Assembly: GCA_944323775.1 (NCBI GenBank)
Contig: CALUTT010000001.1
Coordinates: 1-52,961 of the forward strand
DNA: 52,961 nt
Source of the DNA: an uncultured Bacteroidales bacterium
Lineage (GTDB): Bacteria; Bacteroidota; Bacteroidia; Bacteroidales; UBA932
Direction: 5' to 3'
The notes under the pieces are model-generated. The model did not search any database. It worked only from the letters and a program-made list of their open reading frames with translations, and was not told the DNA's origin. The position numbers and the translations under genes are program-made. Positions 24,792 through 32,983 of this stretch are shown piece by piece. Positions within the stretch are counted from its first letter, which is position 1; every line of letters starts with the position of its first letter.

Positions 24792-25461
24792 TGAAACGCA
24801 TCAGAAAGCCGGGCAGTACTGCCAGCACAAGCGTTCCCAGGCCGATGACAACTCCGGGGGTCCTGGCCAGCAGCATGTCTGACAGGGTCGTGAATTCCCC
24901 GCTTCCGAAGGGATTGCCGAAGAATGCCCATGACAGGGCCGCGGCAATTACAACCATCGAACTGTCCATAACGATCTTTACCCTGTCGAAGCGCTTCCCG
25001 AGCACAGAAGAGAAGGCGGCCACGGTCATCTCCGCTGACAGCATCCAGGCCTTGGAATGCACCTCGATGCTGACTCCTACCGCCGTAACGGCACCCGCCA
25101 CAAACAGCAGCACGAACCTCGCCGCGAGGGAGGGATCTTCCAGAACCGCCGACAGCATCCACAGCGAGGCATCCACCATATAGCCGAACAGCAGCGACGC
25201 CGCTATCTGCATCAGGCTGACCAGCTTGAAGTTGCGCCGCAGAAGCAGCACCTGGACAAGCATGTAGACCATGTTCACGATGAAAATGAACGCCCCTACA
25301 GATATGGAACTGAACTTGAGATTGAGGACATAAGCGGCACATGAGAGAGGTGCCGTACCAAGATTGCACACTATCGAAAGAGCTATTCCGGAAGCCACCA
25401 GGAACAGCCCCACGGTGGCGATCGCGTATCTCTTTATCGTATCAAAAGCCTTTGACTTCAT
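24763..25461 (-). CDS. DUF6198 (YczE/YyaS/YitT-like) membrane protein
   Basis: A 232-residue protein with five or more membrane helices. The first segment YAIATVGLFLVASGIALSIV followed by NLGTAPLS is the signature of the YczE/YyaS/YitT group. These proteins are of unknown function; YczE of Bacillus affects lipopeptide production. The gene is alone on the minus strand between two plus-strand operons and shares its 5' region with the M13 peptidase gene. Confidence 0.82.
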   Translation of the reverse strand: MKSKAFDTIKRYAIATVGLFLVASGIALSIVCNLGTAPLSCAAYVLNLKFSSISVGAFIFIVNMVYMLVQVLLLRRNFKLVSLMQIAASLLFGYMVDASLWMLSAVLEDPSLAARFVLLFVAGAVTAVGVSIEVHSKAWMLSAEMTVAAFSSVLGKRFDRVKIVMDSSMVVIAAALSWAFFGNPFGSGEFTTLSDMLLARTPGVVIGLGTLVLAVLPGFLMRFTTPALGRLF

Positions 25462-25481
25462 ATAGGATTCTTAAATCGAAT

Positions 25482-25513
25482 CAAATATCGTCTTTTTTCG
25501 TAACTTTGCAAAA
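25482..25513 (-). promoter_or_regulatory. Promoter of the YitT-type gene, overlapping the M13 promoter
   Basis: On the minus strand TTTTG (25509-25513) is 19 bases upstream of GATATTTG (25482-25489), one mismatch from the -7 consensus. The -33 part directly abuts the plus-strand TAACTTTG at 25501-25508, so the two promoters overlap. Confidence 0.5.
25501..25508 (+). promoter_or_regulatory. -7 element of the M13 peptidase promoter
   Basis: TAACTTTG is a full match to the -7 element and lies 31 bases upstream of the ATG at 25540. No good TTTG is found at the -33 position. Confidence 0.6.
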
Positions 25514-25539
25514 TACGGTTGTTATCAACGTGTTTTGAT

Positions 25540-27552
25540 ATGAAAAAGTTAGTGGTATTATTGCTTCCCCTCGTGATTCTGGCCGGATGCCAGGACAGGG
25601 GAAAGAAAGTCCCGGCCATCGACACCTCAGACATGGATCTCAGCGTGGCTCCGGGAGATGACTTCTACATGTATGCAAACGGCGGATGGATCAGTAAGAA
25701 CCCGCTGAAACCGGAATATGCCAGTTTCGGCTCGTTCGATGTCCTGCGCGAGAACAACGTGGCGAACCTGAATGATCTCTTCGCAGAAATGGCGAAGATG
25801 ACTCCCGAGCGCGGAACGGTCGAGCAGAAGATCGTCGACCTGTACAAGCAGGGCCTCGACTCAGTCAGGCTGAACGCAGAAGGTGGCGCTCCGCTGAAAA
25901 AATATCTTGACAGAATCTATGCCGTCTCCGACAGCAAGGGCCTTGCGGCCGAACTCGCCGACGAGAACAAGTACGGCGAAGGCGGCTTTTTCAGCATAGG
26001 TGTCCAGGCTGACCTGATGGACAGCCAGACGCAGATTCTGTACATGGCTCAGGGAGGACTCGGAATGGGTGACCGCGACTACTATGTCGATACCGCCAAT
26101 GCCGACCTCCACAAGGGATACGCCGACATGCTGGAAAAGCTTTTCACGCTGAGCGGATATGAGGATGCAAGGCAGAAGGCTGAAAATGCCGTAAAGGTGG
26201 AGGACATGCTTGCCGCCATCTCATGGACGAGCGTACAGAACAGGGACTACACCAAGCAGTACAATCCCATGAGCACAGAGGAGATCTGCAAGGAGTGGCC
26301 GAACTTCGACTATGCGGGATTCTTCAGCGTACTCGGAATACCCGAGCAGGACAAGATCATCGTTCAGCAGCCTTCATACTTCGACGGGCTGGACAAGATC
26401 TTCGCATCAGCATCTCTTGACGAACTTAAGGACTATATGGCTGCATGCCTGCTGAACAGCGCGGCCGGGAGTCTCTCAGACGAATACTACGACGCCTCCT
26501 TCAACTTCTTCAGCACCCAGATGAGCGGCGTCACCGAAAAGCAGCCGAGATGGAAGCGCGCCATGAGCGTGCCCAACAGCGTGCTCGGGGAGGCCGTCGG
26601 CCAGATGTACGTCAAGAAGTATTTCTCAGAGGAATCAAAGGCAAAGATGCTTGACCTGGTACACAATCTCCAGACATCCCTGCAGCAGCATATTGACTCG
26701 CTCGACTGGATGTCAGACGAGACCAAGGCATACGCCCGCGAGAAACTTGCCGCATTCAAGGTCAAGATAGGATATCCCGACAAGTGGAAAGACTACAGCA
26801 GCCTCGACGTCGACCCTTCTCTGAGCTACTTCGAGAATCTGCGCGCCGCCAGCGCATGGTATGTGGCTGACAACCTCGGCAGGCTCGGCAAACCGACCGA
26901 CACCGAGGAATGGGGAATGACTCCTCAGACCGTGAACGCATACTACAACCCGACGACCAACGAAATCTGCTTCCCTGCCGCAATCCTTCAGCCGCCGTTC
27001 TTCAACCCCGATGCCGACGATGCCGTCAACTATGGCGCGATCGGCGTCGTGATAGGACACGAGATGACTCACGGATTCGACGACCAGGGAAGGCTCTTCG
27101 ACAAGAACGGCAACATGACCAACTGGTGGACTGCAGATGACGAAGCCGCCTTCAAGAAGAAGACAGCCGTTCTCGAGCAGCAGTTCGACGAAGTTGAGAT
27201 TCTCCCCGGAGTATACGCTAACGGAGCCCTTACCCTGGGAGAGAACATCGCTGACCAGGGAGGCCTGAGCATCGCATGGACCGCTCTCCACAATGCCCTG
27301 AACGGGCAGGAGCCGGAGCCCATAGACGGACTCTCCGCCGCACAGCGTTTCTTCATAGGCTATGCCCACCTGTGGGCCGAGAACTCCACAGACGAGGACA
27401 AGGAACGCATGACAAAACTTGACGTACATTCTCTGCCCGAGAACAGAGTCAACGTTACGGTCAGGAACCTTCCGTTCTTTTTCGAGGCTTTCGGCATCGA
27501 GGAGGGAGACCCGATGTGGCGTCCCGCTGACGAAAGGGTAATCATCTGGTAA
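25540..27552 (+). CDS. M13 family zinc metallopeptidase (PepO/neprilysin-like lipoprotein)
   Basis: A 670-residue endopeptidase with a lipoprotein signal (MKKLVVLLLPLVILAGC), so it is anchored in a membrane facing the periplasm or cell surface. The N-terminal domain contains DDFYMYANGGWI, typical of PepO. The catalytic domain has GHEMTHGFDD (zinc ligands His507 and His511, catalytic Glu508) and ENIAD (third ligand Glu568, with Asp572 behind). The protein ends in VIIW, the usual tryptophan terminus. It cleaves short peptides on the N-terminal side of hydrophobic residues. The ATG at 25540 gives the correct signal peptide. Its stop overlaps the start of the permease gene (TAATG). Confidence 0.96.
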   Translation: MKKLVVLLLPLVILAGCQDRGKKVPAIDTSDMDLSVAPGDDFYMYANGGWISKNPLKPEYASFGSFDVLRENNVANLNDLFAEMAKMTPERGTVEQKIVDLYKQGLDSVRLNAEGGAPLKKYLDRIYAVSDSKGLAAELADENKYGEGGFFSIGVQADLMDSQTQILYMAQGGLGMGDRDYYVDTANADLHKGYADMLEKLFTLSGYEDARQKAENAVKVEDMLAAISWTSVQNRDYTKQYNPMSTEEICKEWPNFDYAGFFSVLGIPEQDKIIVQQPSYFDGLDKIFASASLDELKDYMAACLLNSAAGSLSDEYYDASFNFFSTQMSGVTEKQPRWKRAMSVPNSVLGEAVGQMYVKKYFSEESKAKMLDLVHNLQTSLQQHIDSLDWMSDETKAYAREKLAAFKVKIGYPDKWKDYSSLDVDPSLSYFENLRAASAWYVADNLGRLGKPTDTEEWGMTPQTVNAYYNPTTNEICFPAAILQPPFFNPDADDAVNYGAIGVVIGHEMTHGFDDQGRLFDKNGNMTNWWTADDEAAFKKKTAVLEQQFDEVEILPGVYANGALTLGENIADQGGLSIAWTALHNALNGQEPEPIDGLSAAQRFFIGYAHLWAENSTDEDKERMTKLDVHSLPENRVNVTVRNLPFFFEAFGIEEGDPMWRPADERVIIW

Positions 27553-28721
27553 TGAACGTCGAAGCATTCATTGCAAAACGTATCGGATTCAAGGGGAAGA
27601 TGGCTGTCCTTGCGATAGCCATCTCCTTCTTTGTTATTATAGTGGCCATGTGCATCTCGTCCGGATTCAGTTCCGGGATACGGGCCGGGATTGCAGCCCT
27701 TACGGGAGACGTCGTGCTGAAATCGTCATATTCCACATTATCGACTGATGCAGCCCCGATAAGCGGATCCCCTTCGTATCTTGACGACATCAAGTCGGTC
27801 AAGGGTGTGCAGTCGGTGGATCCCGTAATATATGACAGCGGCATTGTCAAGACGGGCGACGACATCACCGGAGTCGTTTTCAAGGGAACCGGCACTCAGG
27901 CCCTCGGAGAGCTCTGTACCTCGATTCCGTCAGATATGGCCCGTGAACTCGGACTGTCGTCCGGAGACAGCTATACAGCATATTTCGTGACTTCCGAAGG
28001 AAGGATGAAGATCAGGAAGTTCACTGTCGGGGACATATACGAAACCCCTGTAGCCACAGACATGGGCCACGTCGTCATGGCCAGGCTCCAGGACCTGCGC
28101 AGGCTCAACGGATGGGAAGAAGGCGAGGTGTCCGCACTTGAGGTGACGCTTGACGACTCATACCGCACTCAGGAAAGAATGAGGCAGAAAGCCATGGAAA
28201 TAGGCATGATTGCCGATGCCGGCGCCGAATCTGAGGACGAAATGGTAGCGTCCGTCGCCGCAGTGGACAGCTACGCGACGATTTTCGACTGGATAGGACT
28301 GATTGACGTCAATGTCTATGCGATACTCCTGCTGATGACTCTCGTGGCAGGATTCAACATGGTTTCCGGGCTGCTCATACTGCTCTTCCGAAACATTTCG
28401 ACCATAGGAATCCTCAAGTCGCTCGGAATGACCGACAGGGCAATCGCCTCCGTATTCCTCAGGGTCGGCTCAAGAATAGTCGCCATCGGCATGGCAGCCG
28501 GAAACATTCTCGCACTGCTGTTCTGCCTGGTTCAGGGCGTACTGAAGCCTCTCAGGCTCAATCCAGAGAACTACTACCTCTCCTATGTCCCGATACACGT
28601 GGACATCACCCGCATACTGGCTGCGGATGCGGCCTCTTTCATCGTGATCATGCTCCTGCTGCTGATTCCGTCGATGTTTATTTCGAGGATCGACCCTGCT
28701 TCGACCGTGAAGACTGAATAA
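27552..28721 (+). CDS. ABC transporter permease, FtsX/LolE type
   Basis: A 389-residue inner-membrane protein with one N-terminal membrane helix (about 17-38), a large periplasmic domain (about 40-250) and three C-terminal helices with the FtsX signature (MVSGLLILLFRNISTIGILKSLGMTDRAIASVFL). This is the layout of LolC/LolE and MacB-like permeases, which move lipoproteins or act as mechanotransmitters. No ATPase gene is adjacent, so the partner must be elsewhere. The start overlaps the M13 peptidase stop by one base (TAATG). The 3' end overlaps the convergent TPR gene by 44 bases. Confidence 0.88.
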   Translation: MNVEAFIAKRIGFKGKMAVLAIAISFFVIIVAMCISSGFSSGIRAGIAALTGDVVLKSSYSTLSTDAAPISGSPSYLDDIKSVKGVQSVDPVIYDSGIVKTGDDITGVVFKGTGTQALGELCTSIPSDMARELGLSSGDSYTAYFVTSEGRMKIRKFTVGDIYETPVATDMGHVVMARLQDLRRLNGWEEGEVSALEVTLDDSYRTQERMRQKAMEIGMIADAGAESEDEMVASVAAVDSYATIFDWIGLIDVNVYAILLLMTLVAGFNMVSGLLILLFRNISTIGILKSLGMTDRAIASVFLRVGSRIVAIGMAAGNILALLFCLVQGVLKPLRLNPENYYLSYVPIHVDITRILAADAASFIVIMLLLLIPSMFISRIDPASTVKTE

Positions 28722-29562
28722 TCTCCAGGTTCGTCTGTGCCGCATAGTCTTCAGGATCTATCTTGAGAGCCTTGCGGTAATACCTTGCCGCCTTCCTCTC
28801 GTTTTTCCTGACCACCAGCCAGTACGATCCGATGTTGTCCAGAAAGACAGGATTCCGCGGGTCAAGTCTGTTCATGACCTCCGATACAGCCAGAAAATAC
28901 CTGTACCCTTCATCGCTTCCGAGATGAAAGAACAGATAGCAGAACTCCCCCATCGCCTGGCTGAAGCGGTAGTCCGGAGCCTTCGGCGAAGACTCGAGAA
29001 GTTCCGAATCAAGGGTCCACTTCCGGGCAGGATCCGACTCAAAGTCTGAAATCAGGTCCAGTATCTCCACGGCTCCCATGTCCGGGCTGTCCTTCTCATA
29101 TGATATCAGAGCGCTGATCATGTCATAGCGGTAGCGCAGTTCGTCAGGGGCGAGCATCGCCGCTTTCCTGACAGAATTCAGGGCGTCGGCAAACAGGGAG
29201 TCATCATAGCTCACCTCCTCGAAATAGTTCACATTCCTGCCAAGAGAATCCTTCAGGGTCAGGACCGGATCCTGGCCGAGATAGCGTCTGCGTTCCTTGG
29301 GGACCAGTTCCGTCGTGCGGGACTTGGCAAGCAGGAAGTTGAATCTCGCCTCATATGCCTTGGGATCGTCCGGACACGCCGATATCCATTTGTTCACGAT
29401 AGTCTCGACCCCGACACCGTCCATTCCGACATTCCTGACCTGCCTTTCGAAATCTGAGAGGAACCCGGCACGGACGGAGCCGTCACCATCCTGCGCGAAA
29501 ACCGGCACAGCTGATACCGACACGATTCCAAGAATGCACAAAAGCCTGATAATAGCCTTCAT
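28678..29562 (-). CDS. Exported TPR-repeat protein
   Basis: A 294-residue protein with a clear signal peptide (cleaved near VFAQD). The sequence is helical. The last 60 residues contain a clear TPR unit (NPVFLDNIGSYWLVVRKNERKAARYYRKALKIDPEDYAAQTNLEII), and earlier segments (DALNSVRKAAMLAPDELRYRYD) fit further degenerate repeats. It probably acts as a periplasmic scaffold. It is the last gene of a START-RsmF-TPR operon, 6 bases after the methyltransferase stop. Confidence 0.8.
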   Translation of the reverse strand: MKAIIRLLCILGIVSVSAVPVFAQDGDGSVRAGFLSDFERQVRNVGMDGVGVETIVNKWISACPDDPKAYEARFNFLLAKSRTTELVPKERRRYLGQDPVLTLKDSLGRNVNYFEEVSYDDSLFADALNSVRKAAMLAPDELRYRYDMISALISYEKDSPDMGAVEILDLISDFESDPARKWTLDSELLESSPKAPDYRFSQAMGEFCYLFFHLGSDEGYRYFLAVSEVMNRLDPRNPVFLDNIGSYWLVVRKNERKAARYYRKALKIDPEDYAAQTNLEIIQSSRSKQGRSSK

Positions 29563-29568
29563 AATATG

Positions 29569-30720
29569 TCAAGCGTTATTAATGTCCATCAATATTCTCC
29601 TCGAGGCCGGGAGCATGTTGTTGCATCTCCTGCCCAGATTCTTCACAAAGCCCAGAGGCACGGAACGGTAAGTCACCAGAACATATCCTGACGGTGCGTC
29701 AGGAAGTACGATAGTATCTCTGTGAAGATACCGCAGAGCGGTCTGCTTGTCGACATCAGCCTCCGGATATGTGCCGCGCTCGTACTTGATGCTCAGCGCC
29801 CAGTCTGCATCCGGGACAAAATCATGGCCTTTCACAACACCTTTTACCAGTCCCGAGCGCAGAGGCTTCAGTCCGGACAGGTCAGAGCGCGCCGGCATCG
29901 AATCCCCCGCAGTCTTGACCAGAGCTCCGGCCCACTGTCCTTCGCCAGGAACGACCCCGGCCCTGAGCAGAGACCCGTGCCTCGTCAGTCGCACCCCGTA
30001 TTCCGGGAATTCGTCCTCGGCAGCCACGATACTCCCGCCGAGCGTTTCCGCAGCCCATTCCAGGTTATCGTCATTCTCGGCTTCTTCATAAGTACATGTG
30101 CTGTATACAAGCACTCCGCCCTCCCTGAGCGAAGGCCACACATCGGAAAGTATCCTTTTCTGCCTGGCTGCGCAAAGCCTTACCAGGTCTGGGCTCCACT
30201 GTTCGACAGCAACCGCATCCTTGCGGAACATTCCTTCTCCGCTGCATGGGACATCGGCAACTACAATATCGAAAAACGCCCCCAGAGAAGCGAATGCGGC
30301 CGGATCCACACTCGTCACGACCACATTGGGATCCCCCCACCTGGCGACGTTGTCATCCAGGACTCTGGCTCTCTCTCTGACAGGGTCGTTGGAGACCAGG
30401 AGGAAACTGTCGCCGAAGTGTTCGCGCAGCGACGCTGCAATGTCCGTGGTCTTTCCTCCCGGGGCAGCGCACAAGTCCAGAACCCGCACACCCGGCTCCA
30501 TGCGTTCCAGGAACTTCCTGAACACGTGACCCACAAACATCGCGGAACTGTCCTGCACGTAATAGCAGCCCGCATGGAAAAGCGGATGCAGAGTAAATAC
30601 AGGCCTCTCGGCCAGGATTCTCCCGAAACGCGACCATGGCACGGGACTCGAGCCTTCAAGTATCGGCAGCCTGACGCCCTCAGCCTTGAAGGGATTGAGC
30701 CTTATCGAGACAGGTATCAT
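29569..30720 (-). CDS. RsmF/NOP2-like rRNA (cytosine-C5) methyltransferase, short N-terminus
   Basis: A 383-residue SAM-dependent RNA m5C methyltransferase, related to RsmF, which modifies 16S rRNA. The core has LDLCAAPGGKT (82-91), VVADVPCSGEGMF (Cys159) and STCTYEE with the nucleophile Cys209. A C-terminal PUA-like region follows (about 290-383). Family members usually have about 60 further residues before the SIRLNP motif; here the protein starts only three residues before it. The start is firm, because its ATG overlaps the stop of the upstream gene as ATGA. So the N-terminal helical subdomain is absent, not missed. Confidence 0.88.
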   Translation of the reverse strand: MIPVSIRLNPFKAEGVRLPILEGSSPVPWSRFGRILAERPVFTLHPLFHAGCYYVQDSSAMFVGHVFRKFLERMEPGVRVLDLCAAPGGKTTDIAASLREHFGDSFLLVSNDPVRERARVLDDNVARWGDPNVVVTSVDPAAFASLGAFFDIVVADVPCSGEGMFRKDAVAVEQWSPDLVRLCAARQKRILSDVWPSLREGGVLVYSTCTYEEAENDDNLEWAAETLGGSIVAAEDEFPEYGVRLTRHGSLLRAGVVPGEGQWAGALVKTAGDSMPARSDLSGLKPLRSGLVKGVVKGHDFVPDADWALSIKYERGTYPEADVDKQTALRYLHRDTIVLPDAPSGYVLVTYRSVPLGFVKNLGRRCNNMLPASRRILMDINNA

Positions 30721-31157
30721 TTGCGCAGTCCTCCGGGGATGTCCGGCATTCTTCCCTCCGAAATATCAACGAGAGTGTCCACCGCCTTGTCGAGCGCCCC
30801 CTGGATCTTGCCCCCAAGCATCGACTTCATCATGAAATTCAGATTTGCGTCAAGGACGATGCTGAAATCAGTCTTGCCCGGCTCGACCGCAGAGTCAAAA
30901 TGAATGGCTCCTACAAATTCCACGGGAGATTCGGCACTGCTCATCCTTATGAGGCTGTATGGCCTGCGTTCGTCTATTCTGACCGTTATCTTGAAGCTTT
31001 GGACCACTATGGACAGAGAGTCATAGTCCGCAGTTATCTCTGCCTGCACCCCCTCGGGAGCCAGACGCGAAAAGTTGCGCATGTCGCAGAACAACATGTA
31101 CAATTCTTCTGGACGCCGGGAAACGAGTCCGTGTTTGCTGGCATAATGTGCTGTCAT
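30717..31157 (-). CDS. START/SRPBCC-like ligand-binding domain protein
   Basis: A 146-residue single-domain protein with the helix-grip pattern of the SRPBCC (START/Bet v1) superfamily: an N-terminal strand (YASKHGLVSRRPEELYMLFCDMRNF), central antiparallel strands and a long C-terminal helix (GKIQGALDKAVDTLVDI). The domain has a hydrophobic cavity for lipids or other small molecules; the ligand is unknown. It is the first gene of a minus-strand operon and has a promoter that overlaps the divergent NUDIX promoter. Confidence 0.8.
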   Translation of the reverse strand: MTAHYASKHGLVSRRPEELYMLFCDMRNFSRLAPEGVQAEITADYDSLSIVVQSFKITVRIDERRPYSLIRMSSAESPVEFVGAIHFDSAVEPGKTDFSIVLDANLNFMMKSMLGGKIQGALDKAVDTLVDISEGRMPDIPGGLRK

Positions 31158-31184
31158 TGGAATAGGATATTTTTCTTAACTTTG
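31157..31184 (+). promoter_or_regulatory. Promoter of the NUDIX gene
   Basis: TAACTTTG (31177-31184) is a perfect -7 element. TTGG (31157-31160) at a short spacing may serve as the -33 element. The NUDIX start codon is at 31204. Confidence 0.6.
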
Positions 31185-31211
31185 CAAAGATAACAATTTT
31201 CCGATGCACAA
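31185..31211 (-). promoter_or_regulatory. Promoter of the START-RsmF-TPR operon
   Basis: On the minus strand TATCTTTG (31185-31192) is a perfect -7 element that directly abuts the plus-strand -7 element. TTG at 31209-31211 is a possible -33. The start codon is at 31157. Confidence 0.55.
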
Positions 31212-31815
31212 GATATATTTCGAGAAACGCTGCATCATCATCTGCAGCGAGGATGACCAGGCGCTGTCCGATCCCAATTCGATAGAATTCCATATCGGAG
31301 AAAGAATCAGCATCCACACTCTGGTTGACATGTTCGAAGCATCCGAATCGCTGAGCAGAATATACATCCCCTGCAAGAACACCGAATGGACGTACAGAAG
31401 GGTCTGCGCGGAATTCAGGGAGGTCGATGCTGCCGGGGGGCTGGTCTCAAACAGACGCGGCGACTACCTGATGATTCGGCGCAACGGGCTGTGGGACCTT
31501 CCGAAAGGGCACAGGGAGGCCGGAGAGGACATACGTACGACAGCGATAAGGGAAGTCATGGAGGAGACAGGCGTCGACTCTCTCCAGCTCAGGGACCTGA
31601 TATGCGTGACGGACCACTGCTACCTGAGGGGAGGCATCTGGCATCTTAAGCATACATGGTGGTACGACATGCTCTATGACGCCCCGCTCGACCTGACACC
31701 GCAGCGGGACGAGGACATCTCCAAGGCCGCCTGGGTGGCGCGCTCAAGCCTGCCGCCGTTTCTCAAAAACACTTACCCTTCAATAGTCGAAGTTTTCCGC
31801 GAAGCCAAAGTATGA
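31204..31815 (+). CDS. NUDIX hydrolase
   Basis: A 203-residue cytoplasmic protein. Residues 1-70 form an N-terminal domain of unknown role. Residues 72-195 form the NUDIX fold with the motif GHREAGEDIRTTAIREVMEE (102-121) followed by TGV, matching Gx5Ex7REUxEExGU, where the glutamates bind the divalent metal. It hydrolyses a nucleoside diphosphate linked to another moiety; the substrate is not evident. Bacteroidota proteins of this size with such an N-terminal extension are common and uncharacterised. Confidence 0.93.
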   Translation: MHKIYFEKRCIIICSEDDQALSDPNSIEFHIGERISIHTLVDMFEASESLSRIYIPCKNTEWTYRRVCAEFREVDAAGGLVSNRRGDYLMIRRNGLWDLPKGHREAGEDIRTTAIREVMEETGVDSLQLRDLICVTDHCYLRGGIWHLKHTWWYDMLYDAPLDLTPQRDEDISKAAWVARSSLPPFLKNTYPSIVEVFREAKV

Positions 31816-31848
31816 AACTTTTTCGGAACCAGGGCCGTATAAGATAAG

Positions 31849-31856
31849 TATTTTTG
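31849..31856 (+). promoter_or_regulatory. Candidate -7 element directly before queA
   Basis: TATTTTTG matches TAnnTTTG and ends 10 bases before the queA ATG, which would give a leader of only about seven bases. The -33 element is not convincing. Confidence 0.4.
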
Positions 31857-31866
31857 ATTTATTTAC

Positions 31867-32937
31867 ATGAAACTCTCTCAATTCAACTTCGACCTACCGA
31901 AAGACAGGATAGCGAAGGAACTGATGCCTATAGTGAACGACAGAGTGCAGTGGAGGGACGAGTGCAAGCTCATGGTGCTCCACAAGGACAGCGGGGAAAT
32001 AGAACATCGGAAATTCAAGGATATCATCGACTATTTCTCCAAGGACGACAGGTTCGTGCTTAACGACACCAAGGTCTTCCCGGCCAAGCTGCTGGGCAAG
32101 AAAGAGAAGACCGGAGCCGACATCATGGTTTTTCTGCTCCGTGAACTCAACAGGGAGCAGCGTCTGTGGGACGTGATCGTCGACCCGGCAAGAAAGATCC
32201 GTATCGGGAACAAGCTCTACTTCGGAGATGACGACAGCATGGTGGCTGAAGTCATTGACAACACCACGTCCAGGGGAAGGACCCTGAGATTCCTGTACGA
32301 CGGACCGTACGATGAGTTCAAGCAGGCGCTCTTCGCACTTGGCAAGACTCCTGTGCCAGAGTGGGTGAAGGAGAATCCCGACGAGAAGGATGCAGAGGAG
32401 TTCCAGACCATCTTCGCAAAGAACGAGGGTGCCGTCGCGGTGCCCGCCGCAGGCCTCCACTTCAGCCGCGAGCTTTTCAACAGAATGATTCTCAAGGATA
32501 TAAGAAAATCGTTCATTACGGTTCACATGGGGATAGGTCACTTCCGTACAGTAGACGTCGAAGACCTGTCCAAGCACAAGATGGACGGTGAGAGAGTCAT
32601 CATCACGGAAGAAGAGGCCGAGAACATCAACGAGACAAAGCGTTCCGGACACAAGATATGCGCCATAGGCGTAACAGTCATCCGTGCCCTCGAAACCTAT
32701 GTCACGACAAACGGAGAGATCCGTCCTCTCGACACATGGACAAACAAATTCATCTTCCCCCCGTACGACTTCTCAGTCCCCGATGCAATAGTCTCCAACT
32801 TCCACCTTCCGCAGTCCACCATGCTGATGACAGTCGCGGCCTTCGGCGGATATGACAAGGTAATGGCGGCATACAAGAGCGCCCTCGAAAACGACTACCG
32901 CTTCGGTCCGTACGGAGACGCGATGCTGATAGTCTGA
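31867..32937 (+). CDS. queA: S-adenosylmethionine:tRNA ribosyltransferase-isomerase
   Basis: A 356-residue enzyme that transfers the ribosyl part of SAM to 7-aminomethyl-7-deazaguanine in tRNA, giving epoxyqueuosine. Family motifs are present: LNDTKVFPAKLLG (about 65-77), the AVPAAGLHFS segment (about 195-204), THMGIGHFR-like VHMGIGHFRTV, and NFHLPQSTMLM near the C-terminus. The length is normal. Other queuosine genes are not in the window. Confidence 0.97.
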   Translation: MKLSQFNFDLPKDRIAKELMPIVNDRVQWRDECKLMVLHKDSGEIEHRKFKDIIDYFSKDDRFVLNDTKVFPAKLLGKKEKTGADIMVFLLRELNREQRLWDVIVDPARKIRIGNKLYFGDDDSMVAEVIDNTTSRGRTLRFLYDGPYDEFKQALFALGKTPVPEWVKENPDEKDAEEFQTIFAKNEGAVAVPAAGLHFSRELFNRMILKDIRKSFITVHMGIGHFRTVDVEDLSKHKMDGERVIITEEEAENINETKRSGHKICAIGVTVIRALETYVTTNGEIRPLDTWTNKFIFPPYDFSVPDAIVSNFHLPQSTMLMTVAAFGGYDKVMAAYKSALENDYRFGPYGDAMLIV

Positions 32938-32947
32938 AATTATTGCT

Positions 32948-32955
32948 TAACTTTG
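32948..32955 (+). promoter_or_regulatory. -7 element before dprA
   Basis: TAACTTTG is a perfect -7 match 28 bases before the dprA start codon at 32984; there is no clear -33 element. Confidence 0.5.
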
Positions 32956-32983
32956 TCCATGAGACTTAACACTATGGAGACTT

